A stretch of 64,000 bases of DNA from Methylobacterium sp. AMS5 (GCF_001542815.1 NZ_CP006992.1:2051501-2115500), one strand, 5' to 3'. Positions 45,356 through 55,069 are shown, counted from the stretch's first letter. Notes: generated by a model from the letters alone, not told the origin. Numbers and translations are program-made.

Positions 45356-45775
45356 ATGGCCCCCCCTCGCTCCCGGATGTCTCCGACCCAGGAACTCATC
45401 GCCCGCGTGATGCGGATCGTGCGCGCTTGCCCGGAAGCCGCCAACGAGGTTCTGGAATTGATGTTCCTCGTCAGCCAGATCGAGGCTTCGACCACGGTCG
45501 ATCGGGAATACCGGGACGCGCGGCGGGTCATCAGCCGGCTGCGTGCACCGCTCTGGGATATGGGGCCGGCCGATCGGGAGACGCTGCTCAGGGCCGCCGA
45601 TACCATCCGCCGCGCCTGCGATTTGGGCGATGGGGACATTCCGGCTGCACCCTTCGCCGACCTCGGCGAACGCGAGCGCGTCGAGAGGGCGCTGACGCAG
45701 GCGCTCGCCGGTCATCTCGATGACGCGCAGATCGCGCGGGTGACCGGCACGGTCGCCGCTGCGCTGCAGCACTGA
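45356..45775 (+). CDS. Hypothetical alpha-helical protein
   Basis: A 139-residue protein not matching a family I know. It is helical and charged: ELIARVMRIVRACPEAANEV, then LVSQIEASTTVDREYRDARR, then LRAADTIRRACDLGDGDIPA, with a C-terminal helix rich in Ala and Asp. No signal or membrane segment is seen. Two in-frame ATG codons (45356 and 45377) compete; neither has a strong ribosome site. Third-position G/C bias supports coding. It is separated from merR by 142 bases and from the next gene by a gap with short tandem repeats. Confidence 0.6.
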   Translation: MAPPRSRMSPTQELIARVMRIVRACPEAANEVLELMFLVSQIEASTTVDREYRDARRVISRLRAPLWDMGPADRETLLRAADTIRRACDLGDGDIPAAPFADLGERERVERALTQALAGHLDDAQIARVTGTVAAALQH

Positions 45776-45789
45776 GCAGGCGCCGCGTT

Positions 45790-45830
45790 CGGCGAGATTC
45801 GATCGGCAAGATTCGATCGGCAAGATTCGA
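45790..45830. repeat. Three 14-bp tandem repeats
   Basis: Three head-to-tail copies of a 14-base unit lie at 45790-45803 (CGGCGAGATTCGAT), 45804-45817 and 45818-45830 (CGGCAAGATTCGAT, the last missing one base). They begin 15 bases after the hypothetical gene's stop. The array is short; it could be a repeat-slippage product or direct repeats for a DNA-binding protein. Confidence 0.8.
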
Positions 45831-45928
45831 AGAGGCAAGCCTCGACGCGGGCCGGCGCCCTCCCCACATCCTCGTCGGCGGCCGGCCGCTCTCCGGCGGG
45901 TCGCCCGACGACGCTCAAGGAAACGCCG

Positions 45929-46402
45929 ATGGATCTGCCGACCACTGCCAAAAGACCGGCCACTCGACCGATTGCGGCGCTGCCCACTGCCTTCGCCGCG
46001 GCTTGGCTCTTTCTCGCCGGGCCCGCCCTGGCCCAGACCACCGTCACCAAGAGTGAGACCGTGCCCGCCGGCAAGCAGGCACGCCTCGTGATCGTGCCGA
46101 ACCTGAAGAAGGATTGTTCGGCCGGCCCGATGCCGGAGATCAAGGTGGTGACGCCGCCGAAATCCGGCTCGCTCATCACGAAGGCCGGCAAGCTGAAGAC
46201 GCCGTCCAAGTACCGCTGCCCCAACAAGGACGCCGAGGTTCAGGCGATCTTCTACCAGCCCAACAGCGGCTATACCGGCTCCGACGGGGTCGTCGTCGAG
46301 ATCAAGAATTCCGACGGCGAGATCGAGAAGCGCGACATCCGCATCACCGTCGGCAAGGACGACAAGTCCAAGGACGAGAAGAAGAGCGGCACCGATCTCT
46401 GA
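45929..46402 (+). CDS. Secreted Ig-like hypothetical protein
   Basis: A 157-residue exported protein. The signal peptide runs to about residue 35 (FAAAWLFLAGPALAQ, cleavage after ALA). The mature part is a single beta domain beginning TTVTKSETVPAGKQARLVIV, with two cysteines (KKDCSAG and KYRCPN) that may form a disulfide, FYQPNSGYTGSDGVVVEIKN and a highly charged C-terminus (KDDKSKDEKKSG). The pattern GYTGSDG...V is that of Ig-like or cadherin-type folds in bacterial surface proteins. The ATG at 45929 has AAGGA seven bases upstream. Function unknown. A hairpin CCGGAGG-CCTCCGG (46479-46498) follows without a T-run. Confidence 0.75.
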   Translation: MDLPTTAKRPATRPIAALPTAFAAAWLFLAGPALAQTTVTKSETVPAGKQARLVIVPNLKKDCSAGPMPEIKVVTPPKSGSLITKAGKLKTPSKYRCPNKDAEVQAIFYQPNSGYTGSDGVVVEIKNSDGEIEKRDIRITVGKDDKSKDEKKSGTDL

Positions 46403-46661
46403 TCGGATGGACCATTTCGTGCATGGCAATGCCGCGATGCAGCAATTCCGACGGATTTCAGGAGCTTCCGGTCTTCGGCCGGAGGTTTCTGCCTCCGGTC
46501 CGAGGCCGGTCAAGCTCGGGCTAAATCCCGACCAGCTTTGAGTGTGTCCCGTTTCACACGCAAGACAGACCTCCTGTGGGCGGTGCGACAAAACCCGCAA
46601 TGTCAGTTGCGTTCGACCCGAGACAGGATGAAGCTGTCATCAGCCTGAAGGGGGTGTTCGA

Positions 46662-48614
46662 ATGCCGCTGCACTCGACGAACGACCTGTTCCAGAGCTTC
46701 GCTCGCGGTTACGAAGCGCGCCGCGACACGGAGATGACGCTCTCCGAGTACCTGGAAGCCTGCCGCGACAATCCTCTGATGTACGCCTCCGCGGCCGAGC
46801 GCATCCTCGATGCGATCGGTAAGCCGGAGATGGTGGACACCGCTAAGGATGCCCGCCTCGGCCGCGTGTTCATGAACCGCACGATTCGGACCTACCCGGC
46901 CTTCTCCGAGTTCTACGGGATGGAGGAGACGATCGAGCGGATCGTCTCGTTCTTCCGCCACGCCGCGCAGGGGTTGGAGGAGCGAAAGCAGATCCTCTAC
47001 CTGCTCGGCCCCGTCGGCGGCGGCAAGTCGTCGCTCGCCGAGCGCCTCAAGGCGCTGATGGAGATCCATCCGGTCTACGTATTGAAGGCCGGCGACGAGG
47101 TCTCGCCCGTCTTCGAGAGCCCGCTCGGCCTGTTCGATCCGGAGGTCATGGGCCGGGAGATCGAGGAGCGCTTCGGCATCCCGCGCCGCCGCCTCACCGG
47201 CCTGATGAGCCCCTGGGCGCTGAAGCGCCTCGACGAGTTCGACGGCGACATCTCCCGCTTCAAGGTGATCAAGGTGCGGCCCTCGCGCCTGCGCCAGATC
47301 GCCATCGCCAAGACCGAGCCGGGCGACGAGAACAATCAGGACATCTCGTCGCTCGTCGGCAAGGTCGACATCCGCCGGCTCGAGACGCTGTCCCAGGCCG
47401 ACCCGGACGCCTATTCCTACTCGGGCGGCCTCAACCGGGCGAACCAGGGCGTTCTCGAATTCGTCGAGATGTTCAAGGCGCCGATCAAAATGCTCCACCC
47501 CCTGCTCACGGCGACGCAGGAGGGCAACTATGTCGGCACCGAGAATATCGGCGCGATCCCCTTCACGGGCGTGATCCTCGCCCACTCGAACGAGGCCGAG
47601 TGGCAGTCGTTCAAGACCAACAAGAACAACGAAGCCTTCATCGACCGCATCTACGTCATCAAGGTGCCCTACTGCCTCCGCGTGACGGAGGAGCAGCGCA
47701 TCTACGAGAAGCTGATTTCCGGCTCGGAACTCTCCACCGCCGCCTGCGCGCCGGGCACGCTGGAGATGCTGGCCCGCGTCTCGGTGCTCTCGCGGCTTCG
47801 CGAGCACGCCAACTCGAACCTGTTCTCGAAGATGCGGGTCTACGACGGCGAGTCCTTACGCGAGGTCGATCCCCGCGCCCGCTCGATGCAGGAATACAAG
47901 GATACCGGCGGCGTCGACGAGGGCATGGACGGGATCTCGACCCGCTTCGCCTTCAAGGTGCTGGCCGCGACCTTCAACCACGATACGACCGAAATCTCGG
48001 CCGATCCGGTCCACCTGATGTACGTGCTGGAGCAGGCGATCCGGCGCGAGCAGCTGCCGCCGGAGACCGAGAAGCGCTATATGGAGTTCATCAAGACCGA
48101 GCTGGCGCCGCGCTACGCCGAGTTCATCGGCCACGAGATCCAGAAGGCCTATCTCGAATCCTACCACGATTACGGTCAGAACCTGTTCGACCGCTACATC
48201 GACTACGCCGACGCCTGGATCGAAGATCAGGACTTCAAGGACGCCGAAACCGGCCAGCTCCTCAACCGTGAGCTCCTCAACCAGGAGCTGACCAAGATCG
48301 AGAAGCCCGCCGGCATCGCCAACCCGAAGGATTTCCGCAACGAGGTCGTGAAGTTCGCGCTGCGCTCCCGGGCGCAGCACGGCGGGCGCAACCCGTCCTG
48401 GACATCCTACGAGAAGTTGCGCGAAGTGATCGAACGGCGGATGTTCTCTCAGGTCGAGGAACTGCTGCCCGTGATCTCCTTTGGATCAAAGAAGGACAGC
48501 GACACGGAGAAGAAGCACGGCGAGTTCGTCGATCGCATGACCGACCGGGGCTACACCGAACGGCAGGTCCGGCGACTCGTGGAATGGTACATGCGGGTGA
48601 AGCAGGCGGGCTGA
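46662..48614 (+). CDS. prkA: PrkA family serine protein kinase
   Basis: A 650-residue PrkA protein (YeaG in E. coli), a serine protein kinase with an AAA-type N-terminal half. The Walker A-like loop is LLGPVGGGKSSLAERL (about 111-126); LMSPWALKRLDEFDGDI, DISSLVGKVDIRRLE and GGLNRANQGVLEFVEMFK follow; the C-terminal PrkA domain covers about 420-640. Length is normal. The ATG at 46662 has AAGGGGG seven bases upstream. prkA-yeaH-spoVR is a conserved stress/starvation operon in Proteobacteria; YeaG affects nitrogen-starvation and persistence phenotypes. No promoter motif is clear in the 259-base gap upstream. Confidence 0.96.
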   Translation: MPLHSTNDLFQSFARGYEARRDTEMTLSEYLEACRDNPLMYASAAERILDAIGKPEMVDTAKDARLGRVFMNRTIRTYPAFSEFYGMEETIERIVSFFRHAAQGLEERKQILYLLGPVGGGKSSLAERLKALMEIHPVYVLKAGDEVSPVFESPLGLFDPEVMGREIEERFGIPRRRLTGLMSPWALKRLDEFDGDISRFKVIKVRPSRLRQIAIAKTEPGDENNQDISSLVGKVDIRRLETLSQADPDAYSYSGGLNRANQGVLEFVEMFKAPIKMLHPLLTATQEGNYVGTENIGAIPFTGVILAHSNEAEWQSFKTNKNNEAFIDRIYVIKVPYCLRVTEEQRIYEKLISGSELSTAACAPGTLEMLARVSVLSRLREHANSNLFSKMRVYDGESLREVDPRARSMQEYKDTGGVDEGMDGISTRFAFKVLAATFNHDTTEISADPVHLMYVLEQAIRREQLPPETEKRYMEFIKTELAPRYAEFIGHEIQKAYLESYHDYGQNLFDRYIDYADAWIEDQDFKDAETGQLLNRELLNQELTKIEKPAGIANPKDFRNEVVKFALRSRAQHGGRNPSWTSYEKLREVIERRMFSQVEELLPVISFGSKKDSDTEKKHGEFVDRMTDRGYTERQVRRLVEWYMRVKQAG

Positions 48615-48702
48615 GGCCAAGTCCTCCGGCATCCGCCGCCGCACTTCCGCACCTTTGTCCCCGAGCGGGGACGTGAGACTTGAAGGCGCTGAGCGACCCC
48701 GG

Positions 48703-50007
48703 ATGCACATCGTCGACCGTCGGCTCAATCCAGGTGGTAAGAGCCTCCCGAACCGCCAACGCTTCCTGCGCCGGGTCAAGGACGTCGCACAGCGCGCGGT
48801 TCGGGAATCCGCCCGCGAGAAGGATATCAAGAACCTCGGCAAGGACGGGCGCATCACCGTGCCCGGCGACGGGGTGCGCGAACCGCGCTTCTCGCGCCAG
48901 CCGGGCACGGGCCATCAGGACTACATCCTGCCCGGCAACAAGACCTATGTGGAGGGCGACCGCATCGAGCGCCCGCCGGGCGGCGGGGGAGGCGGCGGCT
49001 CCGGCGAGGGCGGGGACGGTGGCGAGAACGGCGAGGACGCCTTTCACTTCGTCCTGACGCGCGAAGAGTTCCTCGACCTCTTCCTCGAAGACCTCGAACT
49101 GCCCGATCTCGCCAAGCGGCGTCTGGCGGTGGTCGAGACGGAAGGCCTGCGGCGGGCCGGCTATACCGTCTCGGGTTCGCCGGCCAACCTCGCCCTGTCG
49201 CGCACGCTGCGCAATTCCATGTCCCGGCGCATCGCCCTCAAGCGGCCGAAGCTGGAGGAGGTGGCGGCCCTGGAGGCCGAGATCGCCGCGGCTGAGATCG
49301 CCAGGGATCCGCGCCTGCCCGACCTGAAGCTCAAGCTGCTCGAACTGCGCGAGCGCTCCAAGCGCATCCCCTATGTCGATCCGATCGACCTGCGCTTCCG
49401 CCGGTTCGAGCCCTATCCGAAGCCGATCGCCCAGGCCGTGATGTTCTGCCTGATGGACGTCTCGGGCTCGATGACCGAGCACATGAAGGATCTGGCCAAG
49501 CGCTTCTACATCCTGCTGCACATCTTCCTGACGCGCCGCTACAAGCACGTCGAGATCGTCTTCATCCGCCATACCGACAAGGCGGCCGAGGTGGACGAGG
49601 AGACCTTCTTCGGTTCCCGCGAGACCGGCGGCACGCTGGTCTCCTCGGCGCTGGTCGAGATGAAGCGCATCGTCACCGAGCGCTACTCGCCGGACGACTG
49701 GAACATCTACGCCGCCCAAGCCTCGGACGGCGACAACGTTTCCTCCGACGGGCCGACCTCGACCGAATTGCTGCGCGCGCACATCCTGCCGGCCTGCCAG
49801 CACTTCGCCTATCTCGAAGTCGGCGACGAGAACGGCCCGCGCGCTGGCTTCGTCGAGCACCGCACGACCCTGTGGCGGACCTACGAGGCCCTGGCCAAGG
49901 CCGGCGAGCCGCTCGCCATGCGCAAGGTGAACCACCGCCGCGACATCTACCCCGTGTTCCGCGAGCTGTTCGGCCGCAAGGATGCGCGGGCGGAGGCGGA
50001 GCGATAG
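48703..50007 (+). CDS. yeaH: YeaH/YhbH family (DUF444) protein
   Basis: A 434-residue DUF444 protein. The N-terminus MHIVDRRLNPGGKSLPNRQR matches the E. coli YeaH start, which decides the ATG at 48703 over upstream starts. The middle has a Gly-rich linker (PPGGGGGGGSGEGG), and the C-terminal half is a von Willebrand A-like domain with metal-site residues D252, S254 and S256 in LMDVSGSM, followed by FFGSRETGGTLVSSALV. It follows prkA by 88 bases and precedes spoVR by 47. In Bacillus the homologue YhbH is linked to sporulation; in enterics YeaH acts with the kinase YeaG. Confidence 0.95.
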   Translation: MHIVDRRLNPGGKSLPNRQRFLRRVKDVAQRAVRESAREKDIKNLGKDGRITVPGDGVREPRFSRQPGTGHQDYILPGNKTYVEGDRIERPPGGGGGGGSGEGGDGGENGEDAFHFVLTREEFLDLFLEDLELPDLAKRRLAVVETEGLRRAGYTVSGSPANLALSRTLRNSMSRRIALKRPKLEEVAALEAEIAAAEIARDPRLPDLKLKLLELRERSKRIPYVDPIDLRFRRFEPYPKPIAQAVMFCLMDVSGSMTEHMKDLAKRFYILLHIFLTRRYKHVEIVFIRHTDKAAEVDEETFFGSRETGGTLVSSALVEMKRIVTERYSPDDWNIYAAQASDGDNVSSDGPTSTELLRAHILPACQHFAYLEVGDENGPRAGFVEHRTTLWRTYEALAKAGEPLAMRKVNHRRDIYPVFRELFGRKDARAEAER

Positions 50008-50054
50008 GCTTCCCCGCGAGGGGAGGCGAGACAGCGTCGAAGAGAAGGGCCGAC

Positions 50055-51626
50055 ATGGTCGCGAGCCTGAGCCGCACGAAGTCGACAGCACCCAAACCGG
50101 GCGAGCTGTTGTTTTCCGGCAATGACTGGGACTTCGAGACGATCCGGCGCATCCACGATGCCTGCGAGGCGGTGGCCGGGCCCGAACTCGGCCTGTCGTG
50201 GTACCCGAACCAGATCGAGATCATCACCGCCGAGCAGATGCTCGACGCCTATGCCTCGATCGGCATGCCGCTGTTCTACAAGCACTGGTCCTTCGGCAAA
50301 CACTTCGCTCAGCAGGAGGCGAGCTACCGCCGCGGCCTGATGGGGCTCGCCTACGAGATCGTCATCAACTCCGATCCGTGCATCTCCTACGTCATGGAGG
50401 AGAACACGGCGACGATGCAGACGCTGGTGATCGCCCACGCCGCCTTCGGCCATAACCACTTCTTCAAGAACAACTATCTGTTCCGGCAGTGGACCGATGC
50501 CGAGGGCATCCTCGACTATCTCGACTTCGCCAAGAGCTACATCGCCCGCTGCGAGGAGCGCTACGGGCATCAGGCGGTCGAGCACGTGCTCGACGCCGCC
50601 CACGCCCTGATGAGCCAGGGCGTCCACCGCTATCCCCGCAAGAAGCGACCCGATCTGGCGAGCGAGCAGCGGCGCGAGCGCGAGCGCGAGGAGCACGGCG
50701 AGCAGATCTACAACGACCTCTGGCGCACGCTGCCGGCCAAGGCCGGCGCGGCCAAGGGCGACCCGGCCCTGGAGCGGCGCAGGGCGCTCTTGGAGCTGCC
50801 CCAGGAGAACATCCTCTACTTCCTGGAGAAGGTGGCCCCGCGCCTGCGACCCTGGCAGCGCGAGATTCTTCGGATTGTCCGGCTCGTGGCGCAGTACTTC
50901 TACCCGCAGCGCCAGACCAAGGTGATGAACGAGGGCTGCGCCACCTACTGCCACTACCGGATCATGAATTCCCTCTCGCAGAAGGGGCAGCTCAGCGAGG
51001 CGGCCTATCTCGAGTTCCTGACCTCGCACACCAACGTCATCCGCCAGCCGAATTTCGACGACCGCTCCTTCGGCGGCCACAACCCCTACGCGTTGGGCTT
51101 TGCCATGATGCAGGACATCGCCCGCATCGTGGAGCAGCCGACGGACGAGGACCGGGACTGGTTCCCCGACATCGCCGGGACCGGCGACGCCATGGGCGTG
51201 CTGCGCGATTGCTGGGAGAATTATCGCGACGAGAGCTTTATCGCGCAGTTCCTGAGCCCCAAACTCATGCGCGACATGCGGCTGTTCCACGTCGTGGACG
51301 ATCCCGACGAGCCGGAGATGCGCGTCGCGGCGATCCATGACGAGCGCGGCTACCGCAAGATGCGGCGCTCCTTCGCCCGCCAATACGACGTGGCGTGGCT
51401 CGACCCCGACATCGAGGTGGTGGACGTGGATCTCGAAGGCGACCGCCGGCTGATCCTCCACCACAAGGCGCTCAACCGCATCACCCTGCAGCGGGAGGAT
51501 GCCCGCCGCGTGCTCCAGCACCTCGCCGACCTCTGGGGCTACGACGCGGTGCTCAAGGAGGTCGATCCGGCCACCGGCGCGGTGCTGGTCGAGCACTCAG
51601 CGAGCGCGCGGCCGATCTTTTTCTGA
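50055..51626 (+). CDS. spoVR: SpoVR family protein
   Basis: A 523-residue SpoVR-like protein (YcgB in E. coli). Seen: DWDFETIRRIHDACE, LSWYPNQIEIITAEQMLDAY, KHWSFGKHF, and FGHNHFFKNN; the second half contains QTKVMNEGCATYCHY and GHNPYALGFAMMQDI, with conserved His/Cys residues that may bind metal. The product is cytosolic, and its biochemical role is unknown. The ATG at 50055 has AAGGG five bases upstream. Its stop is followed at 51668 by a palindromic repeat and then the convergent purN gene. As the third gene of prkA-yeaH-spoVR it belongs to the same stress operon. Confidence 0.96.
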   Translation: MVASLSRTKSTAPKPGELLFSGNDWDFETIRRIHDACEAVAGPELGLSWYPNQIEIITAEQMLDAYASIGMPLFYKHWSFGKHFAQQEASYRRGLMGLAYEIVINSDPCISYVMEENTATMQTLVIAHAAFGHNHFFKNNYLFRQWTDAEGILDYLDFAKSYIARCEERYGHQAVEHVLDAAHALMSQGVHRYPRKKRPDLASEQRREREREEHGEQIYNDLWRTLPAKAGAAKGDPALERRRALLELPQENILYFLEKVAPRLRPWQREILRIVRLVAQYFYPQRQTKVMNEGCATYCHYRIMNSLSQKGQLSEAAYLEFLTSHTNVIRQPNFDDRSFGGHNPYALGFAMMQDIARIVEQPTDEDRDWFPDIAGTGDAMGVLRDCWENYRDESFIAQFLSPKLMRDMRLFHVVDDPDEPEMRVAAIHDERGYRKMRRSFARQYDVAWLDPDIEVVDVDLEGDRRLILHHKALNRITLQREDARRVLQHLADLWGYDAVLKEVDPATGAVLVEHSASARPIFF

Positions 51627-51667
51627 TTTTTTGGGCGCTGGCCCGGCCGCTCCCATCCGATCCTCGA

Positions 51668-51775
51668 CCTCATCCCGAGGTGGCGGCGCGGAGCGTGGCC
51701 CTCGAAGGATCGTCCAGGGATCGGGCGGGCACGGGAGCACCCTTCGAGGCCGCTTCGCGGCACCTCAGGATGAGG
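51668..51775. repeat. Imperfect palindromic intergenic element (about 108 bp)
   Basis: Two arms face each other: CCTCATCCCGAGGTG at 51668 and CACCTCAGGATGAGG ending at 51775. CGAAGG on the left (near 51702) is mirrored by CCTTCG on the right (near 51741), and GCGGAGC/GCTTCGC blocks lie between them. The right half is nearly self-complementary in style: GGCCGCTTCGCGGCACCTC. Such 'CCTCATCCTGAGG...CGAAGG' palindromes recur in Methylobacterium, Bradyrhizobium and relatives as REP-like elements, by my recollection. It fills the convergent gap between spoVR and purN and may act as a bidirectional transcript end. Confidence 0.75.
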
Positions 51776-51808
51776 GTGCGAGGTGGAGTGGTGCGATCGA
51801 AGCTGCGT

Positions 51809-52468
51809 TCAGAGCGAGAGGATCGCCGATCCGGCGTCGCGCGCTTGCGCCGTGAAGCGCACGCGGCCTCCTTCCAACGTGGCGCCGCCGCCCGCGATCA
51901 GGGCCAGCGCTGCCGGGTAGAGCCGGTGCTCCTGAACGATCACGCGGGCGCTCAGCGTGTCGGCGTCGTCGCCCGGCAGCACCGGCACGGCGGCCTGGGC
52001 CACGATCGGGCCGGCATCGAGTTCCGGCACGACGTAATGCACCGTGCAGCCATGCAGGCGCACGCCCGCTTCCAGCGCGCGCTCATGGGTGTGCGTGCCC
52101 TTGAACAGCGGCAGCAGCGAGGGGTGAATGTTGATCATCCGGCCACCCCAAGCCTCGACGAAGGCGTCGGTGAGGATGCGCATGAAGCCGGCGAGTACGA
52201 TCAACTCGATGCCCGCTTCGTCCAGTTCCGCCTGGAGCGCGGCGTCGAAGCGGGCGCGATCGGGGAACGCCTTGTGGTCGATGGCGTGGGCCCGGATGCC
52301 CGCCGCCCGCGCGCGGTCGAGGCCGGCGGCGTCGGGGCGGTTCGAGAGCACGAGCACGATCTCGGCCGGATAGTCCGGCGCGCGTGCCGCCTCGATCAGC
52401 GAGACCATGTTCGAGCCGCGACCCGAGATGAGGATCGCGACGCGCTTCTTCGGGGTCGGAGCGCTCAC
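51809..52468 (-). CDS. purN: Phosphoribosylglycinamide formyltransferase
   Basis: A 219-residue folate-dependent GAR transformylase, step three of purine synthesis. Seen: [19 protein letters not shown] (phosphate-binding SGRGSN), VLAGFMRIL, the active-site [20 protein letters not shown] with Asn and His, and [21 protein letters not shown]. Full length. Its ATG overlaps the purM stop, so the two are coupled as purM-purN. A short C-terminal extension ([11 protein letters not shown]) is unremarkable. The gene converges on spoVR across a palindromic element. Confidence 0.96.
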   Translation of the reverse strand: MSAPTPKKRVAILISGRGSNMVSLIEAARAPDYPAEIVLVLSNRPDAAGLDRARAAGIRAHAIDHKAFPDRARFDAALQAELDEAGIELIVLAGFMRILTDAFVEAWGGRMINIHPSLLPLFKGTHTHERALEAGVRLHGCTVHYVVPELDAGPIVAQAAVPVLPGDDADTLSARVIVQEHRLYPAALALIAGGGATLEGGRVRFTAQARDAGSAILSL

Positions 52469-53532
52469 AGGGCGAGCTGCCCCGTGAAGGTCACGGCTTC
52501 CGCCCCGCGCTCGGTGATGTGCCCGAGCCGGACCGGCGCCTCGCCGGCCTCGGTCAACGCGTCCGCCACGGCGTCGGCCGCGTCGGCGGCGGCGACCACC
52601 ACCATGCCGATGCCGCAGTTGAAGGTGCGCAGCATCTCCGCTTGCGCGACCCCGCCCTCGCGCGCGAGCCAGCCGAAGACCGGCGGCACGGCGATGGCCG
52701 AGAGGTCGATGGCGATGCCGACGCCGTCGGGCAGGACGCGGGGGAGGTTGTCGGGGAAGCCGCCGCCGGTGATGTGGGCGAGCGCCCGGATGCCGCCGGC
52801 CCGCTTCAGGGCGGCGAGCAGCGGCTTCACGTAGATCCGGGTCGGCTCCAGCAGCGCCTCGCCGAGGCTGCGGCCGGGCGCGAACGGCGCGTCGGCGTCG
52901 TAGCCGAGGCCGGTCTTGGCCACGATCCGCCGCACCAGCGAGAACCCGTTCGAGTGGACGCCCGAGGAGGGCAGGCCGAGCACGACGTCACCGGGCAGGA
53001 TGCCGGGGCGCGGCAGCAGCGTGCCGCGCTCGGCCGCGCCCACCGAGAACCCGGCGAGATCGTAGTCGGCGCCGTCGTAGAGGCCCGGCATCTCGGCGGT
53101 CTCGCCGCCGATCAGCGCGCAGCCCGCCTGCCGGCAGCCCTCGGCGATGCCGCGCACGATGTCGGCGCCGACGCCGGGCACCAGCTTTCCGGTGGCGTAA
53201 TAGTCGAGGAAGAACAGCGGTTCGGCGCCCTGCACGATGATGTCGTTGACGCACATCGCCACGAGGTCGATGCCGATCGTGTGGTGGCGTCCGGTCTCGA
53301 TGGCGATCTTCACCTTGGTGCCGACGCCGTCATTGGCGGCGACCAGGATCGCGTCCTTGAAGCCGGCCGCCTTGAGGTCGAACAGGCCGCCGAAGCCGCC
53401 GATCTCGGCATCCGCCCCCGGCCGGCGGGTGGCGCGCACCAGCGGCTTGATCGTCTCGACGAGCGCGTTGCCCGCGTCGATATCGACGCCGGCCTGCGCG
53501 TAGGTGAGCCCGTTTCCGTCCTGCGCCGTCAT
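52465..53532 (-). CDS. purM: Phosphoribosylformylglycinamidine cyclo-ligase
   Basis: A 355-residue AIR synthetase, the ATP-dependent ring-closing step of purine synthesis. Landmarks: [16 protein letters not shown], the ATP/Mg region [13 protein letters not shown] in related form ([13 protein letters not shown]), [31 protein letters not shown] and [14 protein letters not shown]. Full length with ATG at 53532. It heads the purM-purN operon; the promoter lies in the 302-base divergent region shared with the permease gene. Confidence 0.97.
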   Translation of the reverse strand: MTAQDGNGLTYAQAGVDIDAGNALVETIKPLVRATRRPGADAEIGGFGGLFDLKAAGFKDAILVAANDGVGTKVKIAIETGRHHTIGIDLVAMCVNDIIVQGAEPLFFLDYYATGKLVPGVGADIVRGIAEGCRQAGCALIGGETAEMPGLYDGADYDLAGFSVGAAERGTLLPRPGILPGDVVLGLPSSGVHSNGFSLVRRIVAKTGLGYDADAPFAPGRSLGEALLEPTRIYVKPLLAALKRAGGIRALAHITGGGFPDNLPRVLPDGVGIAIDLSAIAVPPVFGWLAREGGVAQAEMLRTFNCGIGMVVVAAADAADAVADALTEAGEAPVRLGHITERGAEAVTFTGQLAL

Positions 53533-53834
53533 CGCCGCCCCGTCGTCCGGTAATCGCTGGTCATGCCAAAACCCGCTGCCACATCGCGGCGCGATTGGCC
53601 ACTGTCACCGGCGCGGGGCGGCATGTTCGGGCACAGCATCATTCCGGCCCCTGGGCGAAAAGCGCCTCGATCGGTGGCCCCGGTTGCCATGGTGCCCGAG
53701 TCGCTCGAGGCGAGGCGGTGATCGAACGCCTTCCCGCTGCGCGCGGCAAGCTCCGCCATGCGAGGTCCGCCTTGACCGGGCGCGCCCCGCTTCCCACTGT
53801 CCGCGCCGGACGGATTGACGGGGACGGCATCTCG
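53533..53834. other. Divergent promoter region purM / PerM-type permease
   Basis: This 302-base gap lies between two divergent genes. It must carry both promoters. It is GC-rich and holds no frame that I can support. A TTGACC (53773-53778) is seen on the plus strand without a convincing -10 partner. Confidence 0.4.
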
Positions 53835-54947
53835 ATGCGTGGGCGGGCAATCATCGGGCTGTCGATCCTCGCGGTCATCGTCTTCCTGCTCTACGAGCTG
53901 CGCGAGGTGATGCTGCCCTTCGTGGCGGGGCTGGCACTGGCCTATCTGCTCGATCCGCTGGCCGACCGGCTGGAGCGGCTCGGCCTCGGCCGGCTCGCCG
54001 CCACGCTGCTGATCCTGGCGGGCTTCGTCGTCGGGCTCGTGGTGGTGCTCATCATCGTTGTGCCACTGATCGCCGGGCAGATCGCCTCGCTCGTCAACGC
54101 CCTGCCGGGCATGGTCGGGCGGTTGCAGAGCATCCTCGTGGAGCGGGCCGGGCCGCTGCTCCAGCGCATCGGCGGGGCCGAGGTCGTCAACGAACTGCAA
54201 TCCTCCGTCGGCACGCTGGTCGGGCAGGGCGGTACGTGGTTCCTGGCCTTCCTCAAGTCGCTCTGGACCGGGAGCCAGGCGCTCGTCTCCATCGCCTCGC
54301 TGCTCGTCGTCACGCCGGTCGTCGCCTTCTACGTGCTGCACGACTGGGACCGGATGATCGCTGCCCTCGACGGTTGGGTGCCTCCGCGCCACCGCCCGAC
54401 GGCGCGGCGGCTCGCGGGCGAGATCGACGGGGCGGTGACCGGCTTCGTGCGCGGCCAGAGTCTCGTCTGCCTGATCCTCGGCTCGTTCTACGCGATCGGC
54501 CTGTTCTTCGTCGGGCTGAACTTCGGCGTCCTGATCGGGATGATCTCGGGCTTCCTCACCTTCATCCCCTATGTCGGCACGCTCACCGGCTTCCTGCTCT
54601 CGGTCGGCGTCGCCCTGGTGCAGTGGTGGCCCAGCGGGGACTGGCTGCATATCGGGCTGACCGTCGGGGTGTTCCTCGTCGGGCAGTTCCTCGAAGGCAA
54701 CGTGATCTCGCCCAAGCTCGTGGGCGATTCGGTCGGCCTCCACCCGGTCTGGCTGATGTTCGCGCTCCTCGCCTTCGGCTCGCTGTTCGGCTTCCTCGGG
54801 CTCCTGCTCGCGGTGCCGGTGGCCGCCTCGATCGGTGTCGTCGTGCGCTTCGGCATCGAGCGCTACCTCGAGAGCAAGCTCTACCGGGGCGACGGGCCGC
54901 TGCTGATCGGGGAGTCGGGGAACTCGACGCTGCCCGCCCGCGATTGA
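53835..54947 (+). CDS. AI-2E transporter / PerM family permease
   Basis: A 370-residue membrane protein of the AI-2E transporter (PerM, formerly UPF0118) family with about eight helices. The pattern is typical: N-terminal LREVMLPFVAGLALAYLLDPLADRLER, a central soluble helix region (QIASLVNALPGMVGRLQS), TPVVAFYVLHDWDRM, GQSLVCLILGSFYAIGL, FLTFIPYVGTLTGFLLSV and the end VAASIGVVVRFGIERYLES. Members include TqsA (AI-2 export) and sodium/proton antiporters; the substrate here is unknown. The ATG at 53835 has GGGGACGG upstream. hdaA follows after 122 bases; this permease-hdaA-ppk order is common in Rhizobiales. Confidence 0.92.
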   Translation: MRGRAIIGLSILAVIVFLLYELREVMLPFVAGLALAYLLDPLADRLERLGLGRLAATLLILAGFVVGLVVVLIIVVPLIAGQIASLVNALPGMVGRLQSILVERAGPLLQRIGGAEVVNELQSSVGTLVGQGGTWFLAFLKSLWTGSQALVSIASLLVVTPVVAFYVLHDWDRMIAALDGWVPPRHRPTARRLAGEIDGAVTGFVRGQSLVCLILGSFYAIGLFFVGLNFGVLIGMISGFLTFIPYVGTLTGFLLSVGVALVQWWPSGDWLHIGLTVGVFLVGQFLEGNVISPKLVGDSVGLHPVWLMFALLAFGSLFGFLGLLLAVPVAASIGVVVRFGIERYLESKLYRGDGPLLIGESGNSTLPARD

Positions 54948-55069
54948 TCGCGCGGCGGCGGCGGAGAATCCCGCGCCGACGACCCTTCCTGATAGCCGGA
55001 GGCAGTGCGGGCGTTCGCCGGGCGCTCGTCTCCCGACTCGTGTCGAGCAACTTGGTGTAAGGTGCGAGG

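Noticed and set aside
46479..46498. Terminator after the secreted protein gene
   Set aside because: The 7-bp CCGGAGG/CCTCCGG stem has no T-run, and the region is rich in GGCCGG blocks, so it was only mentioned in passing.
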